Assembly (NCBI GenBank): GCA_009760855.2
Contig: WPIO01000123.1
Location: 436,001 to 496,000 of the forward strand
Source of the DNA: Cristatella mucedo
Taxonomy: Eukaryota; Bryozoa; Phylactolaemata; Cristatellidae
Length of the DNA stretch: 60,000 bases
Direction of reading: 5' to 3'
Under the pieces are notes generated by a model. The model made no database searches, was not told the DNA's origin, and saw only the letters and a list, made by a program, of their open reading frames with translations. Both the position numbers and the translations under genes were made by a program. Below, piece after piece: positions 20,456 to 33,479 of the stretch. Numbering within the stretch: the first letter of the stretch is position 1; every line of letters begins with the position of its first letter.

Positions 20456-21680
20456 TAATAATAATAATAATAATAATAATTCACCTGATAAGGCACCCTC
20501 AGAGAACTCAATCTCTCTCTAGGCGCTTTACGTTTGCTGTAAAGTGAAATGAAATTGAATAGTAGGTAAAATCGTGCTTGAAAAACAAACGAAATGAATA
20601 ACATGGTTAGGGGTGACATGCACAGGGTCAGCATGCAAATGTGATTAGTGGAAGCATGCACAGTGTCAGCACACATAAGCACATCAAGGACGAATCACCG
20701 GGACCCACTAAATGCTGTCCTAAATAGGTGTAGGTGTGTTTTTAAGTTTCTTTTAAATGTGGTCAGGTCAGGGGACGTTCTGACGCAGGTCGGGAGGGAG
20801 TTCAAGGCTTTAGAGCATATGAACTAAATGCACGATCTCCAAAGGATTAAGGTTTGTACGAGGTATTTCTACACTGTTGGATTCCGAAAAGCAGAGGGTA
20901 CGATGCTTGGCCTGATGGGCTAGTATATCTGACAGATAGGCTGGAGCCATAGAATGAAGGGACCTAAAAGTGAGCGACAAAACCTTGAAGTCAATCCGTT
21001 GCTTGAATGGTAGCCAGTGCCGGTCGGCTAGAAGTGGAGTAATGTGGCAACTGAGACGCTCACGGCAGACAAGTCTAGCTGCCGAGTTTTGCACCAGCTG
21101 CAATCGCCTGATCGCACATGCTGATAGGCCAGTAAGCAGTGAGTTGCAGAAGTCAAGACGGGATGTCACGAATGCATGGACCAACTTAGATGTGGTATCT
21201 TTATCTAAACAAGCCCGAATTTAGCAATGTTATGAAGCTGAAAATAGGCGGGTTTCACTGTGGGGCTGATATGGTCGTCTATCGAGAGGTTGCTTTGGAA
21301 TTTGACACCTAGATTTCGTGCTGATTCAACTGGAGATATGCTGGCAGAGCCAATTTTGAGAGTCAGCCTGTCCAATCTCTGGATCACACTGGGTTTGCCC
21401 ATAGCTAGTAAGTTGGTTTCATCATCGTTAAGTTTTAGAAAATTTGCTGCCATCCATGTGCGGATGTTATCAATGCATGCAGCTAGTGAGTTTAGAGAAT
21501 TTGAGTTGCTTGACGGTTGGGAGGGATCAAAGCAAAGGTACAACTGAGTGTCATCCGCATAGAAGTGAAAGCCTAGATTGTGCTTGACAATCACATCAGC
21601 AAGAGGCAGAGTATAAACCGTGAAAAGAACCGGACCTAGCACTGAGCCCTGAGGTACTCTATATTTCAGCATTTCGCAAT
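20456..21680 (-). mobile_element. LINE-A, 5'-truncated, moderately preserved
   Basis: Plus-strand order: (TAA)n 20457-20480, tail hairpin, 3' UTR, then minus frames 20810-21184 (LDFCNSLLTGLSACAIRRLQ) and 21205-21672 (YRVPQGSVLGPVLF, HFYADDTQLYLCF, NFLKLNDDETNLL). The YADD catalytic pair is intact. It is truncated within the RT at about 21675. Confidence 0.88.
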
Positions 21681-21749
21681 GTAAGTAGGGAAATTCTGCA
21701 AATTACTGCAAGTCTACACTGCTAAGACTGGCTCAGAACCAATACAAAT

Positions 21750-22560
21750 TGAGAATCTAGTGTGTCTACTTTTTATCGAAGTACTTATATCCCTACTAGG
21801 TCCGGACTCTAAATGGTATTTAAAAACCATTTTTAAAATGTATCCACTACCACTGAATTCAAACGGTGTAGGAGGCATAAGGTATTATGGCAGCCGCATC
21901 TTAGTTCGCTGAGTAGGAGATATCAACTAGCTTGTTTATATCAGTAGTAGATATAAACTGGCGTGGGTCAAAGGTCTGGCTCACATGCTGCTTTAGCAGC
22001 TGCAGCCACAGTGAACCAACTGTCCTAGCCTTTTGTGTGGCCATCAAAGTATTTTATGCTGTTAGGTTGCCTTGCTTACATCTTTGCTTTGAAGAAAGCA
22101 AGAACGCCAATGCCTATTTTTTAGATTTACATTTTGAAAGGTTTGTCTCACCTGTTGCTCTAGAAGCTGCAGCCACAATGAACAAATTTAACTGAGCAAT
22201 GCTTGCTTAAGCCATTGAAATGTGCTTAACTGTCAAGTTGCACAGCTGACCTTTTTGCTTTGAACGCAGCATGACCCATACTGTCTGGATCGCCTATAGA
22301 TTCAGTAGCATGTTGCCCTGACCAAGGATAAGGCTAAGCAGCACGACCGAGCTTTAGGTCTCGTGGCTCCCAGCACAGGGTATTTTACAATCAACTAAGT
22401 GAGACAATTCAGACAATTGTCGGCCTACACGACTCCTGCATAGGCACCTCTACTTTCCAGCCAGCCTATAGCTAGACTCGAAGACAGTGCTGGCTAATTA
22501 GGGATACAGCTCAGTATCAATCATCATCTACTTGGTTGTTTACTAATGTAAATACAAAAA
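21750..22560. repeat. Interspersed repeat V (copy 1)
   Basis: Colinear in part with 31880-32460, 33000-33310 and 42490-42960. Shared blocks include GCTGCAGCCACAGTGAACCAA-like, GTTAGGTTGCCTTGCTTACATC-like and TCTTGTCTTCCAGCATAGGGTATTTTACA-like sequence. No common long frame; non-autonomous. Confidence 0.55.
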
Positions 22561-22894
22561 ATGGAATACATGTTACCAAAGCACAAGATCATGGGCTTAT
22601 AACCTGAGTGGTTTAAGTAAGAGTTCGGCTGGCAGAGCATAGGTGAGAGCTAACTTACCATTTCCGGCAGACATAGTGATTCGATCGGACAAGCTGTTTC
22701 GATAGACTACCAAGGTACGCACCTTCACGATAAATAGTGAAGCTAGGCAGCAGAGCTTGGAATGCGACTGGCTAAGTGGACACATGGTTTTGATGGGGGA
22801 GTTAGCTGCAGAGCACCAGGCCATATAAGACTCTAAGTGACTCAGTAGGGTATTGCCCATGCTGGCAAACTCAGCTACATGATAAGGACTGAGT

Positions 22895-23208
22895 AGGGAC
22901 ATTCACTCCATTAAAGCTGCCTGCACTGCTAGGAGCAGCTCAGATGCAGTACCCACGTTTGGAGAGCCGCGAAGGACTGCCAAAGCAGAAAAGATCTCAG
23001 CCAACAAGCCACATAGACGGCATGCCTTTGGTCCAATTTGATGTTCAGCCGGATGGGCAGCTACAACATTGGTCAGGCTTTCTGCAGGAGAAGGGCTACC
23101 GGATGCTGCCAATCACCAAGAATGAAGCTGACGACCGTGCTGCACTAGTAGCTCACCACATACCTGGTAAGCCTGAGTACTACCTTGTACAGGTCGGACA
23201 TATCCGAG
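22895..23208 (+). repeat. Dispersed repeat with a conserved peptide (copy 1)
   Basis: 22905-22960 shares ACTGCTAGGAGCAGCTCAGATGCAGT-type sequence with 31665-31700 and 32960-32995. 23020-23205 codes for LQEKGYRMLPITKNEADD and GKPEYYLVQVGHI, which recurs at 38522-38713 as LQEKGYRMLPITKKEAED and GKPEYYLVQVRHI. The differences are mostly conservative, hinting at a protein-coding source element or gene. Unknown function. Confidence 0.5.
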
Positions 23209-23254
<46 letters not shown>

Positions 23255-23305
23255 AATAATTTAATAATAATAATAATAATTATATCTAATAATAATAATA
23301 TTTAT
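23209..23305. repeat. (AAT)n microsatellite
   Basis: Long interrupted AAT array at the 3' edge of the adjoining minus-strand LINE-A-like copy. It is the source of spurious poly-Ile and poly-Tyr frames. Confidence 0.95.
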
Positions 23306-24360
23306 ACTACTATGTTTATACAGTGCCCTCGGAGCACTGAATCTTTCTAGGCACTTTCCAGATGCTCTGTGAAAAGCATTACCAAATGCTTGGTGGTAAC
23401 ATCCACAAGAAGCAGGCACATGTAAGGGTAAGTGTAAGCAGGCACATGCACACAGTAGACGAATCTCAAAGAGAATACCAAATGTTGTAATGAAAAAGTG
23501 CATTTTAACTTGTTTTTAAATGTCCTGTGACGAAATGTTGTGACGAGCATCATCGATGAGTTCGAGGCTTTTGGAGTATAGGAGCTGAAGGAAAGGTATC
23601 CAACGGTTTTGAGGTTAGTACGAGATATGGCTCAACGACTCGAGTAAAACCATGGATTGTGTATGATTGTTCGCCTAGTGAGGGAGTAGTTCGAATAGAT
23701 AGGCTGGAGACAGAGAATGAAGGAACGTAAAGTGAGTGAGAAAACCTCAAAGTCGATGCATCACTTCACTGGGAGCCACTGCAGGTGAGCGAGCACTGGT
23801 GAGTTGTGGCAACTGGGACCCCACGACAGATGAGCCTAGCTGCAGAGTTTTGCCCCAACTGTAAGCACTTGATTGCAAATGCCGGTAGACCAGAAAGCAG
23901 TTAGTTTCAGAAGTCGAGGCAGGATATCACAAATGCATGCCCCATATTAGATGATGTTACCCTGTCTAAACCAGGCCGAATTTCTGCAATGTTATATAGC
24001 TGAATGTAGGCCAAATCGGTATGTTCTTAGGTAGCCATCAGTCACACTCGTCGGGCGACAGTACCCCAACTATGACGACTCTTGAGCTACTCAAAGGCAG
24101 GCGAGCATCAGCATAACTCCACGCATACAGATGTTGTCGCTTCACTAGGTGGTTGTGGCAGCGGTTTGGATACTGCTTATGCTCAGCCGAGGTCTATGGA
24201 TGACTCATCCACGATTCTCCTTTTCACCCTTAGACATTTCAAATTTCTGAATAACTCTATAATTGCCCATAACTAGTAAGTAGGCCGGGTGTCACAGAAT
24301 ATTGTCGTCCATCAATCCGGTCAACATGATCTCGGCTCTCGAAAGGTGCATCACAATAAT
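23306..24360 (-). mobile_element. LINE-A subfamily copy (diverged)
   Basis: It has a tail variant CAGTGCCCTCGGAGCACTGAATC and a 3' UTR of a different subfamily, colinear with 38750-40260. Coding traces read in reverse (VTTFRHRTFKNKLK; SIRTTPSLGEQSYT). Stops are numerous. Represents a LINE-A relative distinct from the main family. Confidence 0.6.
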
Positions 24361-24740
24361 AGCTTGTCTGTAGCTCCCTGCCGCTGATCGTTGCAAGCTG
24401 ACCTCTGCTCTCACTACCGTTGGCCACTGCCTGACAACAATTGTCACTGTTTACATTATTGGTCTTTTAATTGTAACTGTCCAAGAGATGTGTGCAGAAC
24501 TGGCATAAGAATCAATATGAACGGAGGTAACAACGTTCTACCCTCCTGACTTTGAGTGCCCTAACGTGTGTTCCTGTTCGTTGCAGAATTCTTACGAAAA
24601 CCGAAGTTCTTGGGAACACCATATACGAAAACGATAGAGCTAAGACCTGTTTAAAGTTATTCTGATTGTTATTTGACCGTAGCCCGTAAGAAATTACGGG
24701 CCTATGGATATCTAAACACTTATCGCTTAGTGCTGCTGGG
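24361..24740. other. Unassigned interval
   Basis: 24361-24450 is shared with 40150-40250 (CTCTCACTACCGTTGGCCACTGC) and so belongs to the preceding repeat. 24450-24740 has no recognised content. Confidence 0.35.
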
Positions 24741-24741
24741 T

Positions 24742-25155
24742 AATGTAATGTATCTCCATCAGTAACTCCACAAAGTCATAAAGACCATGTGGGTGTTACG
24801 CAGGAGAGTTTTGTATAGCGCACTCACAGCCTAAGCGGCTTTCGGTACTCATTCGGTAGCCAGCAGACTTCGTCTCACCCAACAAAGAGAAAGTGGGAAG
24901 CATAGCAGAGTTAGGAGAGCAGTTGAGGTAGTGAGTAGCATAGAAGTAGCAGTTCAGGACCGCTGGAAAAGATGTGCCATAGTCGGCATCAGGAGAGTAG
25001 ATGTCGTTGCGTAAGAATTGTGGAAGCGAGTTCCACAGTCTAGGACCTGCAGAGCTAAAGCTTCTGTCGCCAACTGTCTTTAAGCGGAGGAATGGAACAG
25101 CTAATTTATTGTCCACACAGGACCAGAGGGCTCGAACAGGCTGAAACTGATGTGG
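24742..25155 (-). mobile_element. LINE-B 3' portion
   Basis: Starts with the reverse complement of the LINE-B terminus (GTAATGTATCTCCATCAG) and carries FSSAGPRLWNSLPQF in the minus frame. It is truncated at about 25155, at the same ACAGGCTGAAACTGATG region as 42480. Confidence 0.85.
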
Positions 25156-26707
25156 TATGCCGGCAGCTGCCTTAGCTACGCCGGCTGCTCGTAACCTTCA
25201 TGTTTGTTATGATCGTCAGCAGCTGTTATCGCTTCTTCGTCGTAGATCAAATTCATTCCTAGATGTTAATGTTGTTGCTACGATTAATTAACTATGCATT
25301 AACAAAAGAAAAGCACCCATAGCATCAGCTGTGGCCGGAACCGCCAGATCAGATACAGCTCGTTTGGCTGGAACTGTGAGCTGAGTAACCACTCGTTTGG
25401 TATTCCTAGCATTGTCTCGAACCGCTCAGCACCCTCCCCCACATGCGTTACTGTAAATCCCTCTAACTTAGTGGTCATCAGGCCTGTTGTAACTCAATCG
25501 GCCAGACTTAACACTTATGTTTGGAATACTAACTCAATATGCAATAAGCCTCTGGTAATAAGCGACCTTATTTCTGAAAATGGTATCGACCTGCACGCCC
25601 TAACTGAAACTTGGCTACAATCGATAAATTGTGAGACAATAAAAGAAGCTACCCCATCTGGTTTCTCGTTCTTTCACACCCCTAGATCAATCCAAACTGG
25701 AAGTAGAGTTGCTAGTATCGTGCGCTCGAAATTCAACTTCAAGCCATTTCCAGCTCCCTCGAAGCAGTCTTTTAAATCAATTGTATTGGTCTCATCCGAA
25801 ACGAAGCTACCGATAGTGGCAGTAGTCTATCGCCCACCAGGTTACCAAATCCTCCTCTATCTTAGATTTCTCCGATCTCATTTCGATTCTGTGTGCAAGA
25901 AATCGATCCTTCCTCGTTATGGGTGATTCCAACGTTCACTTTGATAACTAATCGGACGCTTTCAGCACCGAATTTCGGGCATTGACTGAATCATTGCCTC
26001 TTGTGGCTCATGTGCATGGCCCTACTCACATCAAGGGTCACACACTCGACCAGATCTTCTCATTCAACTGCACCTTGTCATCACCAATTTTCACCAAATC
26101 CTGCTTATCTGACATCATGCAGATCTCATTCAATCTACAGTGTGTGCCCAGCTCCTCCTCTAAAACAACCTGTGAATCGCGAAACCTCAAGACCTTTGAT
26201 ATCGATGCTGTCCGTGCAAGAATATCTGCTTCACCTCTGCTGCTCAGTCCTCCCTCCGATCTGTCATCATTAGTAGATAGCTACGACACGACAATAGCTG
26301 ACACGCTCGACGAGTTTCCACCTCTGACAAAGCTCCCTGTGCATCCTGCCCAGACGGCCTATGGTTTACCGAAGACATTAAACTAGCCAGGTCTACTAAA
26401 CGAAGGCTTGAAAGGGCATACAAAAGATCTGGACTGACTGTCCATCGACAGGCATTTGAACACTACTGTAGGTCGTAACAATCGATCCTAGCAAAGGCCA
26501 AGTCTAGCTTCTATAGAAATATTGTTGAATCACACATGCACAATCCAAAAATGCTGATGTCGACGATAAACCATCTGCTCAACCGCTCCCAAGTAAGCTT
26601 CTTACCTGATAATCTGTATCATGATCTACACGATCACTTCTCTCGATTCTTTGTGCAGAAGATAGACAAGATGAGGGAATCCATTCGTGCGATGACAACA
26701 TCTCTAC

Positions 26708-26748
26708 TCTGAGGGCGCTTTATCAAGTGAACTATTATTATTATTATC
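26708..26748 (+). mobile_element. About 41-nt LINE-A tail inserted within LINE-A
   Basis: CTCTGAGGGCGCTTTATCAAGTGAACTATTATTATTATTAT interrupts the region that is continuous in the copy at 3645-3700. Only the last half of the hairpin and the (ATT)n are present, so it is an extreme 5' truncation. Cut to 20-base blocks the match is CTCTGAGGGCGCTTTATCAA plus (ATT)n. Confidence 0.8.
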
Positions 26749-28538
26749 CTTGATTTACTGGCTGCACCTCAATGCCTACATTTAAGCAGATCAATAATGA
26801 TCTAGTCCTGAAGTTCGTATCACAATAAAAGAAGACAAGCAGACTTCTGGACCCTATTCCCACTGTCCTGCTCCTACGTTGCATTGATCTGCTGCTGCCA
26901 TGCATAAGTAACATCATTAATAGGTCATTAACCTTAGGTCATGTCCCAGCACCCTTCAAAAAAGCTGCAGTCAGGCCACATCTCAAAATATTGACACTAG
27001 ACCAATAGAACTAAAGCACCTACCGCCCAGTCTCCCTTCGACCTGTCCTATCAAAGACACTGGAACCTGGTCATGGCAGACCAGCTAAACTCATATATCG
27101 AAACCTCACACCTTGCTAGTAAGTTGTAGTCTGGCTTTAGATCTAATCACTCCACAGAGTCAGCATTGCTTAGGGTATACGACGACATACTTAGGAATGC
27201 GGACATGGGTAGAGTGTCTCTGCTTGTTTTTCTCGATCTTTCGGCAGCTTTTGATTCCATTGATCAACAAGGTTCTGCTAGTGCACCTGTAATCTCGCCT
27301 GGGCATCACTGGCACTGCTCTGCAGGGGTTCAGGTCCTATCTCAGTGGGAGACTCCTGAGTATGGACGTGAATGGAAAAAGATAATTTGAGGTACCTCTT
27401 AAAAATGGGGTACCTCGGGGATCCGTGCTAGGTCCGGTTCTTTTCACGGTTTGTACTCTCCCTCTTGCTGATGTGATTGCCAAGCACAATCTGGCCTTTC
27501 TCTTCTATGTGGAGACACTCAGTTCTAACTTTGCTTTGATCCCTCCCAACCATCGAGCACCTCAAATTCTCTCAACTCACTTGCTGCATGCATTGACAAC
27601 ATCTGCACATGGACGGCAGCAAATTTTCAAAAACTAAATGACACAAAACTAACTTACTAGTTTTGGTGAAACCCAGTGTGATTTACAAATTGGAAAGGCT
27701 GAAACTCAAAATTGGCTCTGCCAGCATATCCCCAGTTGAATCAGCTCGAAATCTAGTTGTCATATTCCAAAGCGACCTCTCGTTAGACGACAAAATCAGC
27801 TCCACAATCAAACCTGCCTATTTTCAGCTTCATAAGATTGCTAAAATTCGGGCTTGTTTTGATAAGGATATCACGTCCAACTTGGTCCAAGCATTCGTGG
27901 CATCCCGTCTCGACATCTGCAACTAACTGCTTACTGGCCTACAGGCATTTGCGATCAGGCGATTGCAGCTGGTGCAAAACTCTGCAGCTAGGCTTGTCTG
28001 TCATGAGCGTCGCAGTTGTCACATTACTTCACTCCTCACCGACCCGCTCTGGCTACCAGTCAAGCAACGGATTGACCTCAAGGTTTTGTCGCTCACTTTT
28101 AGGTCACTTCCACCTTTGGCTCAAGACAATCTCTCAGATATAATCTCTCATCAGGCTAAGTATAGTACCACCTGATTTTCGGAATCCCAGTCTACAAATA
28201 CCCGGTAAAAACCTCGAATCCTTTGGAGACCGTGCATTTAGTTCGTATGCTCCCAAACCTGGAACTCCCTCCCAACCTGCATCAGAACATTCCCTGACCT
28301 GACCACATTTAAAAAGAATTAAAAAACACACCTATTTTGGACAGCATTTAGTGGGTCAATGTGGTTCGTCCTGGATTTGCTCACCCGTGCTGATGCTGTG
28401 TATGCTTCCACTAACCACATATGCATGCTGACCCTGTGCATGTCATCCCTATCCATGTTATTCATTTTGTGTGTTTATCAAGTATGATTTTACTCACCAT
28501 TCAATTACATATTCATTTGCAGCAAATGTAAAGTGCCT

Positions 28539-28540
<2 letters not shown>

Positions 28541-28567
<27 letters not shown>
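28541..28567 (+). repeat. (AG)n expansion inside the LINE-A tail hairpin
   Basis: The conserved CTAGAAAGAGATTGAG has become a run of about 14 AG units in this copy, directly in the inner stem of the 3' hairpin. Replication slippage after insertion is likely. Confidence 0.9.
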
Positions 28568-28570
<3 letters not shown>

Positions 28571-28624
28571 AGTTCTCTGAAGGTGCTTTATTAAGTGCAT
28601 TATTATTATTATTATATATATGAC

Positions 28625-29940
28625 ATACGAACCATCCTAATAAAGGAGGAATTGGTACCTTAGGATGAGAGATTAATGCCTCCATAGCAACTTGCTGTTT
28701 GAGGGTCTTTAGAAATCAGATTAAAAAGTCGGCCTTGGGCTATAGCCACCGGTTTGAAATTAGAAAGGAACGTGAGACAGCGGGGACTCATCGATTAGTC
28801 AATATTGGTCAACGTCTAGAAAATATGGAGAAGCCTGTCGGATCTGCATTAGGAACGGTTAAGCAGATTCTCGATTGCAGTCAAGTCAAAAGGTCAAAGC
28901 AAATAGTTCAAGAGTGTCAACAAGAGTCATGTAAACTATTATTAGGAATGTCGAACAGGTTGAGCTGTGCCTGTGTATGCAAACTACGATGCAGGCAAAC
29001 ACACGATTCACCAACTGATCGACTATTTCCTAACGTAGATTACTTACATACCAGAAGTAGGATAGTCACTTAAAATGTTTCAAGTAACATACGGTTTCAA
29101 ATTCATGAATCAGGCGACACTCAAGTAGGTAGCCAGCATGCTTAGACAAGCTTGCTATAGTGAACATGAAACTAATAGTCACCTCTTTCAAAGACAAGTG
29201 GCAAGTAACATGCAATACATCATGTACCTGTATATTAAAAAGCCTTACCGAAAGAAAAAAACAAGACTAGTTCTAGTTGGTAAAGGGACAGCATACTGCA
29301 TCAGTTGGCCTTGAGCTAACCCCTCAAGGTTGATATGCCATTGCAGTTGATGACCTTCTCAAGCAGGCAAGTCTTCACTTTGTATCCATACTAACTGAAA
29401 GCTCGATCCCCACAAAAGTTAGATACAGCGAGAGTGGCATTATTGCGACCGGATGCTGACGAGTGGATCGGTTGAGAGCCCACGTCTGAGCAGCCAACTA
29501 GGAAAAGGTAGGCTGATGCAAGGATGTGAAGCTGCATGTAAGACAGACTAGCAGTCGTGAAATCGATTTGATGCTTCAAAGAACCAGTGAAACTAAAGCA
29601 GAATGGAAACAGCATTGCAGACTGGCTGTTGTCGGAAGTCCGGACAAGTTAGTTTTGAAATAGTTGGCATTTAACTGCACAGATCCGGATTCCTAGCTAA
29701 ATGGAACAGCAATTATATACACCGGACACCGACGTAAAACAAGACCTGCTGCTGTGTAATTAGAGCTTCTACTAGGTAAGTAGGTGACTAACGGCAATCG
29801 TGTCGACCACAGTGCACAGCCTGTTCCATACCTGCGTATCACAGCAATACGGTCAAATGTACACGGGCACAGTCGGATGTCAACGACCAACCTGCTACGG
29901 TTGAGTGCACCAGTGCCTGTTCTGTGGGATCAGGTGCCAA
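28625..29940. repeat. Interspersed repeat Y (longest copy)
   Basis: Contains segments matching 17895-18010, 13546-14050, 18305-18370 and 40262-40425, in one piece of about 1.3 kb. Open frames inside (28699-29073; 29391-29615) are not shared in frame with the other copies. Confidence 0.6.
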
Positions 29941-29941
29941 A

Positions 29942-31140
29942 ATATAATAATAATAATAATAATAATAGTAATAATGCACTTCAGAAAAGCACCCTCAGAT
30001 AACTCAGTCTCTCTCTAGGTGCTTTATATTTGCTGCAAAGGGAAATGCAATTGAATGGTGAGTAAAATCATGCTTGATAAACAAACAAAATGAATAGCAT
30101 GGTTAGGGGTGACAGGCACAGGGTCAGCATGCAAATATGGTTAGTGTCAGCATGCACAATGTTAGCATGGATAAGCACATCAATGACGAATCACTGGGAC
30201 CCACTAAATCATGAATCTCAGGGTAACACTAAATGCTGTCCTGAATCAGTGTTTTTTAATTCTTTTAAAGTTTGATAAAGTTAGGGAATGTTCTGAAGCA
30301 GGTCGGGAGGGAGTTCCAGGATTTGGGAGCATACGAACTAAATGCACGGTCACCAATGGATTTCATGTTTGTACTGGGTATTTGTAGACGGTTGGATTCC
30401 AAAAAGCGAGTGGTACGATACTTGGCCTGATAGGGGATTATATCTGAGAGATATGCTGGAGTCAAAGAATGAAGTGACCTTAAAGTGAGCAACAAAACCT
30501 TGAAGTCAATCCGTTGCTTGACTGGTAGCCAGTGCAGGTCGGCGAAAAGTGGAGTAATGTGGCAACTGCGACGCTCACGACAGACAAGCCTAGCTGCTGA
30601 GTTTTGCACTGGCTGCTATCGCCTGATCGAACATGCCGGTATGCCAGCGAGCAGTGAGTTGCTGAATTCGAGACGGGATGTTAAGAATGCATTGACCAAC
30701 TGAGACGTGGTAACCTTATCTAAACAACCCCGAATTTTAGCAATGTTATGAAGCTGAAAATTGGCATATTTGACTGTGGAGCTGATATGGTCGTCTCACG
30801 AGAGGTCGCTTTGGAATATGACAACTAGATTTCGAGCTGATTCAACTGGGGATATGCTGGCAGAGCCAATTTTGAGTTTCAGCCTTACCAATTTGTAAAT
30901 CACACTAGGTTTCCCAAAAACTAGTAAGTTAGTTTTATCGTCATTTAGTTTTCGAAAATTTGCTGCCATCAATGTGAGGATGTCATCAATGCATGCAGCA
31001 AGTGAGTTGAGATAATTTGAGGTGCTTGAAGGCTGGGAGGGATCAAAGCAAAGGTAGAACTGAGTGTCATCCCCATAGAAGTGAAAGCCTAGATTGTGCT
31101 TGGCAATCACGTCAGCAATTGGAGCAAATAGCAAGCCCGA
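29942..31140 (-). mobile_element. LINE-A, 5'-truncated
   Basis: (TAA)n at 29942-29975, tail hairpin with AGCACC...GGTGCT stem (29988-30023), 3' UTR with a local duplication near 30195-30240 (AATC..GGGACCCACTAAAT), then minus frames 30265-30609 (MQNSAARLVC) and 30796-31134 (HNLGFHFYGDDTQFYLCF, where the YADD box reads YGDD). Confidence 0.85.
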
Positions 31141-31564
31141 ATTGGAGCTGCCATATTAGCTGCTGTAGGCACTGTAGCTCCTACTTCGGCCGCTTGTCGA
31201 TCAATAAGAATCAATATTCCAGCAGTCATATTCTGACTGTCATTTCAGTATGTGCTCATCAAATATTTCAGTTAGAAAATCAAACTGTTCAGGAAATAAA
31301 CTTGTATATGTCTAAACTTAGTCACTATTATACAGATATAATTTCAACCTGCACATTGCATGTTGGCCATGTCATAAGTCATTCAATAATCTCCTTTATT
31401 CCCAATCATAAATTCACTGATCACATGTTTTGGTTTATCATTGCTGTTTTAATAGCAGCTCTCAGTTATAGCCCTGTGGCCAAGCTCCTAGTTCATATCG
31501 CAGCTTATGCATTGAAAGTACGATACAAGATGCCGGCCAGTTTCTGGAGAAAAATTGACCATAA
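31141..31564. other. Unassigned A+T-rich interval
   Basis: A plus frame continues from the LINE antisense through 31574, but its start lies in LINE sequence. 31200-31564 has no match inside the window that I can see. Confidence 0.35.
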
Positions 31565-33475
31565 AAGGCAGTAACCATTATTAAGTCGGGTATTCCTCTT
31601 GCTGGCATACATACAGTTATATGATCAGGACAGAGGAGGGACATTCCCTCCATTGAAGCTGCCTGCACTGCTAGGAGCAGCTCAGATGCAGTACCACATA
31701 TTAGGAGAGCCGTGATGGCACACAAGGTAAGGCTGTTGCTTTGTATGACCTTGGAGCCGAGGTCGTGACCTTGAATCCTGTGTTTGGTGATTCGTTATCG
31801 CTGATGCAAGGAATGGTTAAGCTGTAAAGACTCTTCTGTCGCGATGCAAAAGAGCTTGTTAAATCTGCTAGTATTTTTTGTAGGTGGTGTGGCTATTCAC
31901 TTCATTGAAGTAGTTCTACCCCCAATATAAAAGGACATGCACAAGTCATCAAGCATTGAAGAATTTATTTAACACCTTATGCATGTTTCCCAGTGAAGCC
32001 CTTCGACTGAATTGGCAGTGGCAGCCACCATAACAAAAATCCACTGCCCTATTCTTGTTTAGGTAAGCAGAATATGCCTCACTGTTAAACTGCCATGCTT
32101 ACTGCTTTGCTTTTAGGAAAGCACGAGCCATGCCGTCTGGATGGCATTTAGATTCGCTACCCACGTGGACCAATCGTTAGGTCAAGCAGCAAAGACCGAG
32201 CTTCAAATCTCTTGTCTTCCAGCATAGGGTATTTTACAGCAAACCAACTTGGAATAGTGAATTGTCCAACCGGTTGTTGGCCCAACCGTTACCTGCCTAC
32301 ACACATGTACTTTCCAGCAACCCCAGGGCTAGACTAGAAAACTCGGCCGGCTACTTAATAATCATCCCCTGTGGCCATCACCATATACTCGGATTTGCAC
32401 TGATCTCAATAAGTAATATGGGATTCAATCTACCAAGCCACAAGATCCCAGGCTAATAACCCAAGTGGTTAGATTGTTTTGGGATATGACTCTGCACAAT
32501 GACGAGACTAAAAATACTTCAGTTGCAATACAACTCCTGCATCACAATCCTAATCAAGACTATTTACTTGTACTGATGTATCGTGCATGACATACACTGA
32601 CCAAAGGCAGGACGTTGGGCTCAGATGCTTAAGCCTGCATAGCAATATGGCAGTACTGTGCCAGGCTGGGTGCCAAGTAAGCATTCGGCTGCCCGGGTAT
32701 TAGCAAGAGCTAACTTAACCTTAATTCCAGACATACTGACTTAATAACATAAGATGTGTGGAGCTGCTGTGAGGAAATGATGCCTGCCCCTTCATCACAG
32801 TGGAGCTTGGCAGCAGTGCTGAGATTGTGATTGGCTATGTGGACATGTGGAGGCAACAACTGACCACATAAAGCAGTAACCATTACTCAGTCGGGTATCC
32901 CCTTGCTGGAAAAGGCAGTTACTTGAAAAGGGAGGGAAATTCCCTGCAGGCAAGCTGCTAACACTGCTAGGAGCAGCTCAGATGCAGTCCCACATGTTAG
33001 GTAGTGTGTCCATTCACTAAATTGAAGTAGTTCCACCCTTCCAGTATGACCCAAATCTAAAAGGACACAGAAAAAATCTAGCAATCGCAGAAAAAGGTGC
33101 TAAAAATCGCCTTTTGATTCACCAGAGAAGTCTTTCAGCCGAATTGACATAAACTGGTATGGCAGTAGCACTTTTGTTTGAGGAGTCATAGATATCGTTA
33201 ACATTTGTCGAGCAAGGGGTACTGCTCACGATTTGCTTTTGCAGCTTCAGCCAGAAAGAAGAATTAAACTCTCATTATTGGTTAGGCCAGCTAAATATGC
33301 CCCAAAGTTCACAACGCCTAGCTCACATGTTTTCTATTCAACAAAGCAAGCAAGACACCATCTGAGTGGTCTTCAGATTAAGCAGCCATTCAGGCAGATC
33401 TATCTACAGGCTAGGTCAAATGGCAAGGCCTACATTTTCGCATATCCCAAAGCTGGGAATTTTATTCTATAACGA
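31565..33475. repeat. Composite of repeats V and W pieces
   Basis: 31568-31700 and 32875-33000 share the AAGTCGGGTAT..CCTTGCTGG and CTGCTAGGAGCAGCTCAGATGCAG blocks with 22900-22960 and 56680-56745. 31880-32460 and 33000-33310 are V. 32590-32900 is W-like. Two V copies in the same orientation 1.1 kb apart suggest a tandem or nested event. A SINE lies at 31706. Confidence 0.5.
31706..31862 (+). mobile_element. tRNA-derived SINE (type 1)
   Basis: GAGCCGTGATGGCACACAAG, a degenerate B box CCTTGAATCC (31769-31778), and the body GCTGTAAAGACTCTTCTGTC then GCAAAAGAG. More diverged than the copies at 51575 and 58506. Confidence 0.7.
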
Positions 33476-33479
33476 CGCT

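Larger units (their letters stand above)
25400..28618 (+). mobile_element. LINE-A, most complete copy (endonuclease plus RT)
   Basis: The frame from 25471 to 25926 is the AP-endonuclease-like N-terminus: NTYVWNTNSICNK, GIDLHALTETWL (catalytic Glu in ETWL) and VVYRPPG. 25982-26386 continues the endonuclease with HGPTHIKGHTLDQIF. RT pieces follow at 27166-27637 ([26 protein letters not shown], where YADD is destroyed) and the C-terminus at 27663-28175. The 3' UTR and tail end at 28618 with (ATT)n. At least six frame breaks, so dead. Length about 3.2 kb. Confidence 0.88.

Noticed and set aside
22944-23300. Poly-Ile and poly-Tyr tails on frames near 23.2 kb, and at 20.5, 33.9 and 47.8 kb
   Set aside because: Read-through of (AAT)n arrays at LINE-A tails.
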